From RYN-124 sp033851845 (GTDB lineage: Bacteria; Actinomycetota; Actinomycetes; Mycobacteriales; SCTD01): a stretch of 27,486 nt of DNA. Location: contig JAWWOH010000144.1 in the NCBI GenBank assembly GCA_033851845.1, positions 1 through 27,486 of the forward strand. Reading direction: 5' to 3'. Position 1 is the first letter of the stretch; each line of letters starts with the position of its first letter. Under the pieces are notes generated by a model. It did not search any database and had not been told where the DNA came from. It was given only the letters and a program-made list of their open reading frames with translations. Shown here piece after piece: positions 1-8,795 of the stretch. A program made the translations under genes and the position numbers.

Positions 1-789
1 CCGGGCAACTTCATCTTCCGGACCCGCGAGTTCGAGCAGATGGAGATGGAGTTCTTCGTCAAGCCGGGGGAGGACGAGACCTGGCACCAGTACTGGATCG
101 ACGAGCGGATGCGCTGGTACGTCGACCTGGGCATCGACCCGGAGCGGCTGCGGCTCTACGAGCACCCGAAGGAGAAGCTCTCCCACTACTCGAAGCGGAC
201 GGTCGACATCGAGTACAAGTTCGACTTCACCGGCACCGAGTGGGGTGAGCTCGAGGGCATCGCCAACCGCACGGACTACGACCTCACTGTGCACGGCAAG
301 GCGACCGGCACCGACCTGTCGTACTTCGACCAGGAGACCAGCGAGCGCTGGACCCCGTTCGTGGTCGAGCCCGCGGCCGGTGTCGACCGCTGCACCCTCA
401 CCTTCCTGCTCGACGCGTACGCCGAGGACGAGGCCCCCAACTCGAAGGGCGGCGTCGACAAGCGGGTCGTGCTCCGGCTCGACCCGCGGCTGGCGCCGGT
501 GAAGGCCGCAGTTCTTCCGCTGTCCCGCAACTCCGACCTGTCACCGGTGGCGCGCGACTTGGCCGCCGCGCTGCGCAAGCACTGGAACGTCGACTTCGAC
601 GACGCCGGCGCGATCGGCCGCCGCTACCGGCGGCAGGACGAGATCGGTACGCCGTACTGCATCACTGTCGACTTCGAGTCCCTCCAGGACCAGGCAGTGA
701 CGATCCGCGACCGCGACGCCATGACCCAGGAGCGGATCGCGCTCGACCAGGTCGAGCGCTTCCTGCACGACAAGCTCGGCCCGCTCTAA
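1..789 (+). CDS. glyS: Glycyl-tRNA synthetase, C-terminal part (5' end outside window)
   Basis: The frame is open from base 1 and ends at TAA 787-789. It is the 3' part of a class II glycyl-tRNA synthetase of the single-chain alpha2 type, which charges tRNA-Gly in the cytoplasm. The first codons carry class II motif 2 (FRTREFEQMEMEFFV, window codons 6-20). Around codon 130 is the motif 3 region with the ATP-binding arginine (GVDRCTLTFLLDAY). The last ~100 codons are the anticodon-binding (HGTP) domain, including GRRYRRQDEIGTPYCITVD. The catalytic N-terminus lies upstream of the window. The next gene starts directly after the stop codon in the same frame. The identification is firm. Confidence 0.96.
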   Translation, partial: PGNFIFRTREFEQMEMEFFVKPGEDETWHQYWIDERMRWYVDLGIDPERLRLYEHPKEKLSHYSKRTVDIEYKFDFTGTEWGELEGIANRTDYDLTVHGKATGTDLSYFDQETSERWTPFVVEPAAGVDRCTLTFLLDAYAEDEAPNSKGGVDKRVVLRLDPRLAPVKAAVLPLSRNSDLSPVARDLAAALRKHWNVDFDDAGAIGRRYRRQDEIGTPYCITVDFESLQDQAVTIRDRDAMTQERIALDQVERFLHDKLGPL

Positions 790-1683
790 GTGCTGTGCCA
801 CCTCTCCGATCCGCGGGTCGCGGAGGCCAGCGGCATCGTCGCGAGTGCGGCGTACGACGACGTGTTCTACACGCACAACGACAGCGGTGACGTCGCGCGG
901 TTCTTCCGGATCAACGGGAGCTGCCGGACGACTGCGACCTTCGACCTCAGCGGCGTGCAGGCAAGGGACTGGGAGGACGTCTCACGCGGACCGGGGGGCA
1001 CGCTCTGGCTCGGCGACATCGGTGACAACTCGGGAACCAGGGCCAAGGGCATCCTCGTTCACCGGGTCGCCGAGCCCGGGCCGGCGGGCGGCGAGCAGCG
1101 GCTGCGGCCGACCAGCTTCCGGCTGCGCTACCCCGACGGCCCGCACGACGCCGAGGCGCTGCTCGTGCACCCCCGGACCGGTCGAGTTCTCGTCGTCACC
1201 AAGGGCTTCGCGGGCGCAACGGTGTACGCCGCACCGCTGCCGCTGAACGCGGCCGGCCCGAACGTCCTGCAGGAGGTGGGCCGGGTCGCCGTGCCCGAGG
1301 TGACCGCGGGCGACATCTCGCCGGACGGTTCGCACGTCGTACTGCGCAACTACACCGCGGCGTACGAGTGGAAGGTCGCCGGCGACGACGTCGCCGGCGC
1401 GTTCAAGGCGGAGCCGGTGCGGATCGCACTGCCCCCGTCCCCCCAGGGCGAGGCGATCAGCTACACCCGCAACGGCTCGTCCTTCGTCGTCGTGAGCGAG
1501 GGAGCGGGTGCGACAGTCGAGGAGGTCGACCGGCCGGCGCCGGCCGCCGTGCGACGCCCCGCCCCCCACGAACGGTCGTCACCCTGGCCGCGCCGGGTTG
1601 CCCTTGCGGTGGTCGCGGCGGCGCTGCTGCTCGCGGTCGGGCTCGTGGGCCTTCACCGAACCCGATCGGCGCGCTCCCGGTAG
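790..1683 (+). CDS. Beta-propeller-like protein with C-terminal membrane anchor
   Basis: This is a 297-residue protein beginning at GTG 790, directly behind the glyS TAA. It cannot extend upstream because that stop is in the same frame. It has propeller-like repeats with the signatures HNDSGD (about 29-34) and WLGDIGDN (about 75-82). A Pro/Arg-rich linker leads to one hydrophobic helix (about 268-286) and a short basic tail (HRTRSARSR). No N-terminal signal peptide is visible, so the orientation of the large domain is unclear: it may be tail-anchored and cytoplasmic, or the GTG may not be the true start. There is no Shine-Dalgarno sequence at the junction, so translation probably depends on coupling to glyS. 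The function is unknown; similar actinobacterial proteins are annotated only as WD40- or propeller-like. Confidence 0.75.
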   Translation: MLCHLSDPRVAEASGIVASAAYDDVFYTHNDSGDVARFFRINGSCRTTATFDLSGVQARDWEDVSRGPGGTLWLGDIGDNSGTRAKGILVHRVAEPGPAGGEQRLRPTSFRLRYPDGPHDAEALLVHPRTGRVLVVTKGFAGATVYAAPLPLNAAGPNVLQEVGRVAVPEVTAGDISPDGSHVVLRNYTAAYEWKVAGDDVAGAFKAEPVRIALPPSPQGEAISYTRNGSSFVVVSEGAGATVEEVDRPAPAAVRRPAPHERSSPWPRRVALAVVAAALLLAVGLVGLHRTRSARSR

Positions 1684-1730
1684 CCTCGCGAATCGGACCG
1701 CGAACGCCGAGCACCCCGAGGAGCCAGCCC

Positions 1731-4403
1731 ATGACGAAGTACGTCTACGACTTCGCCGAGGGCAACCGGGAGATGAAGGACCTGCTCGGCGGCAAGGGCG
1801 CCAACCTCGCCGAGATGACCGTCCTCGGCCTCCCGGTGCCTCCCGGCTTCGTCATCTCGACCGAGGCGTGCAAGACCTACCTCAACACCGGCGAGGTGCC
1901 GGCCGAGCTGGCGGCCGAGGTCACCGAGCACCTCGAGCACCTGCAGACGCAGATGGCCAAGAAGCTCGGCGACGCGGACGACCCGCTCCTCGTCAGCGTC
2001 CGGTCCGGCGCGAAGTTCTCGATGCCAGGAATGATGGACACGGTCCTCAACATCGGGCTCAACGACGCGTCTGTGACCGGCCTCGCCAAGCAGTCCGGTT
2101 ACGAGCGGTTCGCCTGGGACTCCTACCGCCGGCTCGTGCAGATGTTCGGCAAGACGGTGCTCGGCGTCGACGGTGAGCTCTTCGAGCACGAGCTCGACCG
2201 GGTCAAGAAGGAGATGGGCAGCAGCAACGACCTCGACCTCGACGAGGGTCATCTGCAGACCCTGGTCGAGACCTTCAAGGGCATCGTGCAGAAGGAGACC
2301 GGCAGTCCCTTCCCGCAGGACCCGCGCGCGCAGATGGACCTCGCCGTCAAGGCGGTCTTCGACTCGTGGAACGGCGACCGGGCTCGGCTCAACCGCCGCC
2401 AGGAGCGCATCCCGGCCGACCTCGGGACCGCGGTCAACGTCTGCACGATGGTCTTCGGCAACCTCGGGATGGACTCCGGCACCGGCGTCGCCTTCACCCG
2501 CGACCCGGGCTCGGGTGCGCAGGGCGTGTACGGCGACTACCTGGCCAACGCGCAGGGTGAGGACGTCGTCGCGGGCATCCGCAACACGTTGCCGCTGCAG
2601 GAGCTGGAGAACCTCGACAAGGCGTCGTACGACCAGCTCATGGGCATCATGTCGACGCTGGAGAAGCACTACCGCGACCTGTGCGACATCGAGTTCACGA
2701 TCGAGCGCGGCAAGCTCTGGATGCTGCAGACGCGCGTCGGCAAGCGCACCGCCGGTGCGGCCTTCCGCATCGCGACGCAGCTCGTCGACGAAGGGCTCAT
2801 CGACGAGCAGGAAGCGCTGTCGCGCGTCAGCGGCGCGCAGCTCGCGCAGCTGATGTTCCCGACGTTCGGCGACGTAGGTTCGGCGAAGAAGCTCACCAAG
2901 GGCATGAACGCGAGCCCCGGTGCCGCTGTCGGCAAGGCGGTGTTCTCGAGCGAGACCGCCGCCGAGTGGGCGGCCCGCGGCGAGGACGTGATCCTGGTAC
3001 GGCGCGAGACCAACCCGGACGACCTCGTCGGCATGATCGCGGCCCGCGGCATCCTCACCAGCCGCGGCGGCAAGACCAGCCACGCAGCTGTCGTCGCGCG
3101 CGGGATGGGCAAGACCTGCGTGTGCGGCGCCGAGGAGCTCGACGTCGACGTGACTGCCAAGCGCATCACGCTGAAGGACGGCACAACGGTCGAAGAGGGC
3201 GACGTGCTCTCGATCGACGGGACCACCGGCGCGGTCTACCTCGGCGAGGTCCCGGTCAGTCCGAGCGAGGTCGTGCAGTACTTCGAGGGGACCCTCGACG
3301 CCAACGCCAACGACCTGGTCGAGGCGGTCGACCGGCTCACCCGCCAGGCCGACGGCGTACGCCGCCTGAAGGTCCGCGCCAATGCCGACACCCCCGAGGA
3401 CGCCGAGCGGGCCCGCCGCTTCGGCGCCGCGGGAATCGGCCTGTGCCGGACTGAGCACATGTTCCTGGGTGACAGAAGGCAGCTCGTCGAGACGCTCGTC
3501 CTGGCCGAAGGCGAGGACGAGCAGGCGCAGGCGCTCAAGGCGCTCCTGCCGCTCCAGCGCGAAGACTTCATCGGCATCTTCCGCGCGATGGACGGCCTGC
3601 CGGTCACGGTGCGGCTCATCGACCCACCGCTGCACGAGTTCCTGCCCGACATGACGGAGCTGTCGGTCGAGATCGCGGTCGCCGACGCGACCGGCAAGAA
3701 GGTCGACGACGCGCAGCGCAAGCTGCTCACCGCTGTCCGCCGGCTGCACGAGCAGAACCCCATGCTCGGCCTGCGCGGTGTCCGGCTCGGCCTCGTCATC
3801 CCCGGTCTGTTCGCGCTCCAGGTGCGCGCGATCGCCGAGGCGGCGAAGGCGTTGAAGGAGGAGGGCCTCGACCCGCGACCGGAGATCATGGTGCCGCTCG
3901 TCGGGGCGGTGCAGGAGCTCGAGGTCGTCCGCGAGGAGGCCGAGCAGATCCTCGCCGAGGTCGGTGTCGAGGCGCTGATCGGGACGATGATCGAGGTCCC
4001 GCGCGCCGCCCTCACTGCCGGTCAGATCGCCGAAGCGGCGGAGTTCTTCTCCTTCGGCACGAACGACCTGACGCAGATGGGGTGGGGCTTCAGCCGCGAC
4101 GACGTCGAGGCGTCCTTCTTCTCCCGCTACCTCGATCTCGGTGTCTTCGGCGTCAGCCCGTTCGAGTCGCTCGACCGCGATGGCATCGGCCGGCTGGTGT
4201 CAATCGCCGTCCAGGAAGGTCGTGCGACTCGGCCGGACCTGCACCTCGGGGTCTGTGGAGAGCACGGCGGCGACCCGGACAGCATCCACTTCTTCCACGG
4301 CGTCGGTCTCGACTACGTGTCCTGCTCGCCGTTCCGGGTGCCGGTCGCCCGTCTCGAGGCCGGCCGCGCCGCGCTCGAGGGCGGCGGGAGCGACACCCGC
4401 TAG
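1731..4403 (+). CDS. ppdK: Pyruvate, phosphate dikinase
   Basis: This 890-residue protein matches the usual PPDK length of about 870-900. PPDK interconverts pyruvate + ATP + Pi and PEP + AMP + PPi in the cytoplasm, linking glycolysis and gluconeogenesis. The N-terminal ATP-grasp domain opens with YVYDFAEGN and LLGGKGANLAEM. The phosphohistidine domain carries GGKTSHAAVVARGMGK, where the catalytic histidine is residue 451. The C-terminal PEP/pyruvate TIM barrel contains FSFGTNDLTQM and GVCGEHGGD with the acid/base cysteine at residue 842. ATG 1731 is chosen because the conserved N-terminus starts there and AGGAG (1719-1723) sits 7 nt upstream. A TAGCCT hexamer at 1681-1686, overlapping the previous stop codon, could be a -10 element. 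All the catalytic motifs checked are intact. Confidence 0.96.
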   Translation: MTKYVYDFAEGNREMKDLLGGKGANLAEMTVLGLPVPPGFVISTEACKTYLNTGEVPAELAAEVTEHLEHLQTQMAKKLGDADDPLLVSVRSGAKFSMPGMMDTVLNIGLNDASVTGLAKQSGYERFAWDSYRRLVQMFGKTVLGVDGELFEHELDRVKKEMGSSNDLDLDEGHLQTLVETFKGIVQKETGSPFPQDPRAQMDLAVKAVFDSWNGDRARLNRRQERIPADLGTAVNVCTMVFGNLGMDSGTGVAFTRDPGSGAQGVYGDYLANAQGEDVVAGIRNTLPLQELENLDKASYDQLMGIMSTLEKHYRDLCDIEFTIERGKLWMLQTRVGKRTAGAAFRIATQLVDEGLIDEQEALSRVSGAQLAQLMFPTFGDVGSAKKLTKGMNASPGAAVGKAVFSSETAAEWAARGEDVILVRRETNPDDLVGMIAARGILTSRGGKTSHAAVVARGMGKTCVCGAEELDVDVTAKRITLKDGTTVEEGDVLSIDGTTGAVYLGEVPVSPSEVVQYFEGTLDANANDLVEAVDRLTRQADGVRRLKVRANADTPEDAERARRFGAAGIGLCRTEHMFLGDRRQLVETLVLAEGEDEQAQALKALLPLQREDFIGIFRAMDGLPVTVRLIDPPLHEFLPDMTELSVEIAVADATGKKVDDAQRKLLTAVRRLHEQNPMLGLRGVRLGLVIPGLFALQVRAIAEAAKALKEEGLDPRPEIMVPLVGAVQELEVVREEAEQILAEVGVEALIGTMIEVPRAALTAGQIAEAAEFFSFGTNDLTQMGWGFSRDDVEASFFSRYLDLGVFGVSPFESLDRDGIGRLVSIAVQEGRATRPDLHLGVCGEHGGDPDSIHFFHGVGLDYVSCSPFRVPVARLEAGRAALEGGGSDTR

Positions 4404-5021
4404 GTGTCCGTCGGCCTCAAAGTGGCGTGGCGGATCGTCGCCGCGCTGCTGTCCATCGTCATCCTCGTCGTCGGCGCAACTGCCGTCCGGGTCTGGTGGG
4501 TCGCTCGCCAGGACCACCACCCGAGAAGCGACGCGATCGTGGTGCTCGGCGCGTCGCAGTTCGACGGCAAGCCGAGCACGGTCTTCCGCGCCCGTCTGCA
4601 GCACGCGAAGGCGTTGTACGACGCCGGTGTGGCACCTCGGGTTATCACCGTGGGCGGTGGCGCCCCCGGTGATCGCACGACCGAGGCCGACGCCGGCGCC
4701 GCCTTCCTGCGGGACCGCGGCGTGGACACGCTGCCCATCGGCAAGGGCCGCAACACGCTGCAGTCCCTCGAGGCGCTGCGCATCGAGTTCCGCAAGCAGG
4801 GCTGGACCACGGCCGTGCTGGTGACCGACCCGTGGCACGAGCTGCGGGCCCGCCGGATGGCCACCGACCTGGGGATCAAGGCGTCGTCCTCGCCTACCCG
4901 CACCGGCCCCGCCGTACGTGACCGGGGCACGGAGCTCCGCTACGTGGCCCGCGAGACCGCGGCGTACCTCTACTACCGGCTGTTCGGAGCGAGCAGCGAG
5001 GCCGGCCCGCACGCGGTCTGA
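4404..5021 (+). CDS. YdcF/SanA/ElyC-type DUF218 membrane protein
   Basis: This 205-residue protein starts at GTG 4404, directly after the ppdK TAG and in the same frame. An N-terminal transmembrane helix (about residues 8-32) is followed by a DUF218 domain: DAIVVLGASQFDGKPS, then VITVGGGAPGDRTTEAD, and VLVTDPWHELRARRMA. In E. coli, relatives such as SanA and ElyC affect envelope integrity and peptidoglycan or lipid-carrier metabolism; the biochemical activity is not established. A GGGAG at 4386-4390 lies 13 nt before the start, which is long for a Shine-Dalgarno sequence, so coupling to ppdK is likely. The domain call is firm but the exact role is not. Confidence 0.88.
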   Translation: MSVGLKVAWRIVAALLSIVILVVGATAVRVWWVARQDHHPRSDAIVVLGASQFDGKPSTVFRARLQHAKALYDAGVAPRVITVGGGAPGDRTTEADAGAAFLRDRGVDTLPIGKGRNTLQSLEALRIEFRKQGWTTAVLVTDPWHELRARRMATDLGIKASSSPTRTGPAVRDRGTELRYVARETAAYLYYRLFGASSEAGPHAV

Positions 5022-5056
5022 GCAGGGATCCTCTCCCAGACAGCGAACAGTCTGTT

Positions 5057-6667
5057 ATGTCTGCTTTCCGTCCTCGCACTGTCCTGACCGTCGCCGCCGT
5101 CCTCGCGCTCGGGTCGGCGTACACGCTGCTGCCCGTCGCGCCGTCCTCGGCGGCAAGCGGGTTCACCTTCCGCACCACCGTGCTGCAGAGCCAGAAGGCG
5201 TACGGCGAGCCGTCCCTCGCGGTGGCCGATGACAACAAGCACGTCGTCGTGTGCGTTCCGGGCGGCGCCGGAGACACGAGCGTCTGGTACTCCGCTGACG
5301 AGGGGCGCACCTTCGGGACGAGCCACACGAACGCCAGCGGACCGTCGGGCGGCGGGGACTGCGAGCTCGAGTTCATGCCGAACGGCACGCTGCTCAACGC
5401 CGACCTCGAGATCACCGACTCAGACATCCACTACTCGAAGGACTTCGGCAAGACCTGGCAGGGGACAGAGACCGCCGGGGTTGAGCAGGACCGGCAGTGG
5501 TTCGCGCACAGCAAGGACGGCAAGACGGCCTACCTCGTCTACCACGACTTCGCGGCCGAGGCTGAGCTCTACGCGCAGAGCAACGACGGCGGCATCACCT
5601 GGCCGAAGCAGGACGCCGCGCACCCTGTCAACGGCCCGGACCAGGTCGCGCCCGGCGGTGCGACGACACCCGCCAAGGGGACGCCGGCCTCCTTCATCGA
5701 CCAAGGTGGCAACACGTTCAGCGGGCCGATGCTGATCAGCCCGGACGGCCGGGACACGTACGTCATGTACTCGATCTCGGATCTCGGCAGCAACGTCACG
5801 TCCTCGACGCCGCCGTACGGCCCCACCCGAGGGATCGTCGTGGCGCACAAGGGCGCTGAGGATCAGCTCTTCACCAACAACTACGCCGTCGTGAGCACCG
5901 ACGGAAAGGCGAAGAACGGCGCGATCTTCCCCTGGGGAGCGGTCGACGCAGCCGGCAACGTCTACGTGATGTTCAACTCGGACAAGGGCTCGCCGGGCCA
6001 TTTCCACACGTACTACGTGTTCTCCACCGACAAGGCGAAGACGTGGAGCGAGCCGGTGAAGGTCGACGGCGCTCCGCTCGCGGAGGGCGCGCAGGTTTAC
6101 TCGACCGGCGACGGTGGCGCGGCCGGCGTCATCGACATGGCGTGGTACGGCACGGACAAGGCGACCAGCCCGGACGACCTCACCGCGGTCTGGCAGGTGC
6201 ACTTCGCCCAGATCCGCAACGCGACCAGCGCCAAGCCGCAGATCACTCGTCAGCTGGTGACCACGAACCCGATCCACAAGGGCGACATCTGCCTGAACGG
6301 CCTGCTGTGCGAGCTCGGTGGCGACCGCAGCCTGCTCGACTTCTTCGAGCTGCAGATCGGCCCGGACGGCCTGGCCAACATCGCGTACGCCGACAACCTG
6401 GGCTGGGACGATGTGAAGGGTCACGTCGTGTTCGCCAAGCAGACATCGGGATCGTCGGCCTTCGCCGCGTCCACGTCGGGTGCGGGCACCACGACGACTG
6501 CTGTCCCGCCAGCGGCCGCGCCGCCGGCGGATCAGCCCCCGGCTTCGGCGCCGTCGTCCGGTGGGGGCAACCTTGCGTCCACCGGCCTCGACGCTGCGCT
6601 CCCGGCCGTGGGGTTGTTGGTGGTCCTCGTCGCCGTCGGGTTGACCCGGCGCCGGCGTACTCAATAA
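5057..6667 (+). CDS. Secreted sialidase-like (BNR repeat) protein with LAxTG wall-sorting signal
   Basis: This 536-residue protein has a Sec signal peptide (basic start, hydrophobic core, likely cleavage near SSAAS at about residue 32). The central part has Asp-box (SxDxGxTW) motifs typical of sialidase-fold propellers: SADEGRTF, SKDFGKTW, SNDGGITW and the degenerate STDKAKTW. A Thr/Pro/Ala-rich linker leads to LASTG (506-510), a hydrophobic stretch and TRRRRTQ, which is a complete cell-wall sorting signal. LAxTG is the motif used by class E sortases of actinobacteria. The sialidase arginine triad was not verified, so enzymatic activity is uncertain; glycan binding or another hydrolase role is equally possible. 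There is no sortase gene in the window. Confidence 0.82.
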   Translation: MSAFRPRTVLTVAAVLALGSAYTLLPVAPSSAASGFTFRTTVLQSQKAYGEPSLAVADDNKHVVVCVPGGAGDTSVWYSADEGRTFGTSHTNASGPSGGGDCELEFMPNGTLLNADLEITDSDIHYSKDFGKTWQGTETAGVEQDRQWFAHSKDGKTAYLVYHDFAAEAELYAQSNDGGITWPKQDAAHPVNGPDQVAPGGATTPAKGTPASFIDQGGNTFSGPMLISPDGRDTYVMYSISDLGSNVTSSTPPYGPTRGIVVAHKGAEDQLFTNNYAVVSTDGKAKNGAIFPWGAVDAAGNVYVMFNSDKGSPGHFHTYYVFSTDKAKTWSEPVKVDGAPLAEGAQVYSTGDGGAAGVIDMAWYGTDKATSPDDLTAVWQVHFAQIRNATSAKPQITRQLVTTNPIHKGDICLNGLLCELGGDRSLLDFFELQIGPDGLANIAYADNLGWDDVKGHVVFAKQTSGSSAFAASTSGAGTTTTAVPPAAAPPADQPPASAPSSGGGNLASTGLDAALPAVGLLVVLVAVGLTRRRRTQ

Positions 6668-6801
6668 AGGGATAGCGCGCCGGGAAGCGCGGACGTAGCC
6701 TGCGGGCACTCGTTCGAGCACTGAAGCGCGTGTGGACAGGGGGTGAGGGTCGATGTCGGTCTTTCGCATGACCTCCATCCCTTCTCCCGGAAGGCACTGC
6801 T
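6668..6801 (+). promoter_or_regulatory. Leader region of rsgA with possible -10
   Basis: This is the 134-nt gap between the sialidase-like gene and rsgA. TAGCCT at 6696-6701 resembles an actinobacterial -10 and would give a leader of about 94 nt. GGAAGG at 6789-6794, 7 nt before GTG 6802, is a good ribosome-binding site. No convincing intrinsic terminator for the upstream gene is seen. The promoter call is tentative. Confidence 0.3.
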
Positions 6802-7812
6802 GTGCTGCCTGGCGCTCCGCTCGACCTCGTTCTTCCTGACTCGACCTTCCTGGCCCGGCTCGCGCGCGTCGACCGTTCGGCGTACGACGTCCTCACCGAC
6901 ACCGGGCACCTGCGCCTGCCCGCGCTGCCGGCACCGCGCGATCCCCTCGACGCACCAACGGTCGGTGACTGGCTCGCCGTCACCGACGACGCGGTGCACT
7001 CCGTGCTGCCGCGGCGCACGCTGCTCGCTCGCGGTGCGTCCGCCGGCACCAGCACGGCGCAGCCGCTCGCGGCCAACGTCGACGTCGTCCTCATCTGCGC
7101 GGCACTCACCGGGCCGCCACCGGTACGGCGGATCGAGCGGCTGCTCACGCTCTCGTGGGAGAGCGGAGCAACGCCCGTCGTCGTACTGACGAAGTCGGAC
7201 CTGTGCGACGACCCGCCGGCGGCGATCGAGGCGGTGCATCCGCACGCGCCGGGTGCCGATGTCATCGCCGTGTCCGCTGCCACCGGTGACCTCGCTGCAC
7301 TCGACCGGTATGTCGTCGAGGGCACGACGCTCGCGCTGTTGGGTACCTCCGGCGCGGGCAAGTCGACGCTCGTCAACGCGTTGGCGGGCTCGTCGGTCAT
7401 GGCCACGGGCGACATCCGCGACGTCGACGGCAAGGGCCGGCACACGACCAGCCATCGCGAGCTGATCGTGCTGCCGAGCCGCGCCGTCATCGTGGACACG
7501 CCAGGCCTGCGCGGCGTCGCCTTGCACGGCGCGGCGGAGGACGGTCTGGCGCGGGCGTTCTCGGAGGTCGAGGGGCTGGCGAGCGCGTGCCGGTTCGCCG
7601 ACTGCGGGCACAACGGCGAGCCCGGTTGCGCGATCGCCGCGAGCATCGAGACCGGGGACATCAGCCAGGAGCGCGTCGACTCGTGGCGCAAGCTCCAGCG
7701 CGAGCTCGCTTTTCAGGCGCGTCGCGGCGATGCGCGGCTGCGTGCCGAGGAGCGGGCCAAGTGGAAGAGCATCTCCAAGGCGCAGCGCGCGATGTACCGC
7801 GGCCGCCCCTAG
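6802..7812 (+). CDS. rsgA: Small ribosomal subunit biogenesis GTPase RsgA
   Basis: This 336-residue protein is a circularly permuted GTPase that assists late maturation of the 30S subunit. An N-terminal OB-like region is followed by the G motifs in permuted order: TKSD (G4), SAATG (G5), the P-loop GTSGAGKST (181-189, G1), then DTPG (G3). The C-terminus has the zinc-binding CRFADCGHNGEPGC segment of RsgA proteins and a basic helical tail. GTG 6802 is the start because the frame is closed by TGA at 6769-6771 and GGAAGG lies 7 nt upstream. The family match is strong and all core motifs are intact. Confidence 0.94.
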   Translation: MLPGAPLDLVLPDSTFLARLARVDRSAYDVLTDTGHLRLPALPAPRDPLDAPTVGDWLAVTDDAVHSVLPRRTLLARGASAGTSTAQPLAANVDVVLICAALTGPPPVRRIERLLTLSWESGATPVVVLTKSDLCDDPPAAIEAVHPHAPGADVIAVSAATGDLAALDRYVVEGTTLALLGTSGAGKSTLVNALAGSSVMATGDIRDVDGKGRHTTSHRELIVLPSRAVIVDTPGLRGVALHGAAEDGLARAFSEVEGLASACRFADCGHNGEPGCAIAASIETGDISQERVDSWRKLQRELAFQARRGDARLRAEERAKWKSISKAQRAMYRGRP

Positions 7813-7815
7813 CAT
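7810..7815 (+). promoter_or_regulatory. Putative -10 (TAGCAT) for leaderless nitronate monooxygenase mRNA
   Basis: TAGCAT overlaps the rsgA stop codon and lies 7 nt before ATG 7823, which has no Shine-Dalgarno sequence. This geometry fits transcription starting at the ATG. No good -35 is visible 17 nt further upstream. Confidence 0.4.
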
Positions 7816-7822
7816 CGGCCGC

Positions 7823-8767
7823 ATGCACACCTCGTTCACCGAGCTCGTGGGGTGCCGCCATCCGCTGCAGCAGGCCGCGATGGGCGGCGTCGCCGGGCCG
7901 GAGCTCGCCGGCGCGGTGGCCGGCGCGGGTGCGCTCGGGATGCTGTGCGAGTTCGACGCCGAGTCGTCCACCGGTCGGATGACGCAAGCGCTGGCGCTCG
8001 CGGGCGACGGGGCGGTCGGCATGGGGTTCTTCGGTCACTGGATGGCGGGCGACCTCGCCACGTTCGAGGAAGCGGCGGCGAGGCTGCGCGTCGTCGAGGT
8101 GTTCTGGAGCGACCCGGATGCGGCCGTCGTGGAGCGGGCCCGGCGCTCGGGTCCGGCGCGGGTCGCCTGGCAGGTCGGCACGCTCGACGGAGCCCGAGCC
8201 GCCGTGGATGCCGGGTGCGACTTCGTGATCGTGCAGGGCGTCGAAGCCGGTGGGCACGTTCGGGGGACCACCCCGCGCGACGAGCTCCTCGACGCCGTGC
8301 TCGGGACCATCTCGGTGCCGGTCGTCTCGGCCGGCGGCATCGCGTCCGCCGCCGACGTCGCCCGGGTGATCTCCGCGGGTGCTGCGGGCGTCCGCGTGGG
8401 CACCCGCTTCGTGGCCACGACCGAGTCGCGCGGGCACCCGGCGTACCTGCAGGCGCTGGTCGACGCGACGTCGGGGGAGGACACCGTGCTGACGACGGCC
8501 TTCTCCGGGGGTTGGCCGGACGCGCCGCACCGCGTGCTGCGATCCGCCGTCGAGGCGGCAGAGGGCTTCGACGGCGAGGTCGTCGGCCACGCGGTCAACG
8601 GCAGCGACCGCACGGACATCGCGCGGTTCCAGGTCTCCACTCCAGGGCGGAACGTCGAGGGGGAGATCGCCGCGATGGCCCTGTACGCCGGCACCGGCGT
8701 CGGTGACGTGACCGCGGTCGTCCCCGCAGCCGACGTCGTACGCGAACTGGTTGCGGGGCTCGGCTAG
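7823..8767 (+). CDS. Nitronate monooxygenase-like FMN enzyme (2-nitropropane dioxygenase family)
   Basis: This 314-residue protein has the TIM-barrel fold signatures of the nitronate monooxygenase/IMPDH-like family. An early HPLQQAAMGGVAGPELAGAV segment is followed by the flavin-phosphate region VVSAGGIASAADVARVI and GAAGVRVGTRFVATTES. VEAGGHVRG carries the conserved histidine. These enzymes oxidise alkyl nitronates with O2 and FMN, though many members have unknown natural substrates. ATG 7823 fits the conserved N-terminus. It follows rsgA by 10 nt but may have its own leaderless promoter. Confidence 0.88.
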   Translation: MHTSFTELVGCRHPLQQAAMGGVAGPELAGAVAGAGALGMLCEFDAESSTGRMTQALALAGDGAVGMGFFGHWMAGDLATFEEAAARLRVVEVFWSDPDAAVVERARRSGPARVAWQVGTLDGARAAVDAGCDFVIVQGVEAGGHVRGTTPRDELLDAVLGTISVPVVSAGGIASAADVARVISAGAAGVRVGTRFVATTESRGHPAYLQALVDATSGEDTVLTTAFSGGWPDAPHRVLRSAVEAAEGFDGEVVGHAVNGSDRTDIARFQVSTPGRNVEGEIAAMALYAGTGVGDVTAVVPAADVVRELVAGLG

Positions 8768-8795
8768 AAGCCTGGAAGGGGTCCTCGCGTCGGGC

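Noticed and set aside
1653..3749. Open frame of 698 codons antisense to ppdK
   Set aside because: Long antisense frames are common in high-GC genes. The product is rich in Arg/Val/Glu/Leu with no motif, while the plus strand encodes an intact PPDK.
6675..6695. Possible hairpin after the sialidase-like gene (GCGCG / CGCG pairs)
   Set aside because: The stem is only about 4 bp with no U-tract, too weak to call a terminator.
6753..6839. 28-codon ORF overlapping the rsgA start, preceded by GAGGG
   Set aside because: It could be a leader peptide, but it has no attenuator-like structure or codon run. Most of its tail is simply rsgA read in another frame.
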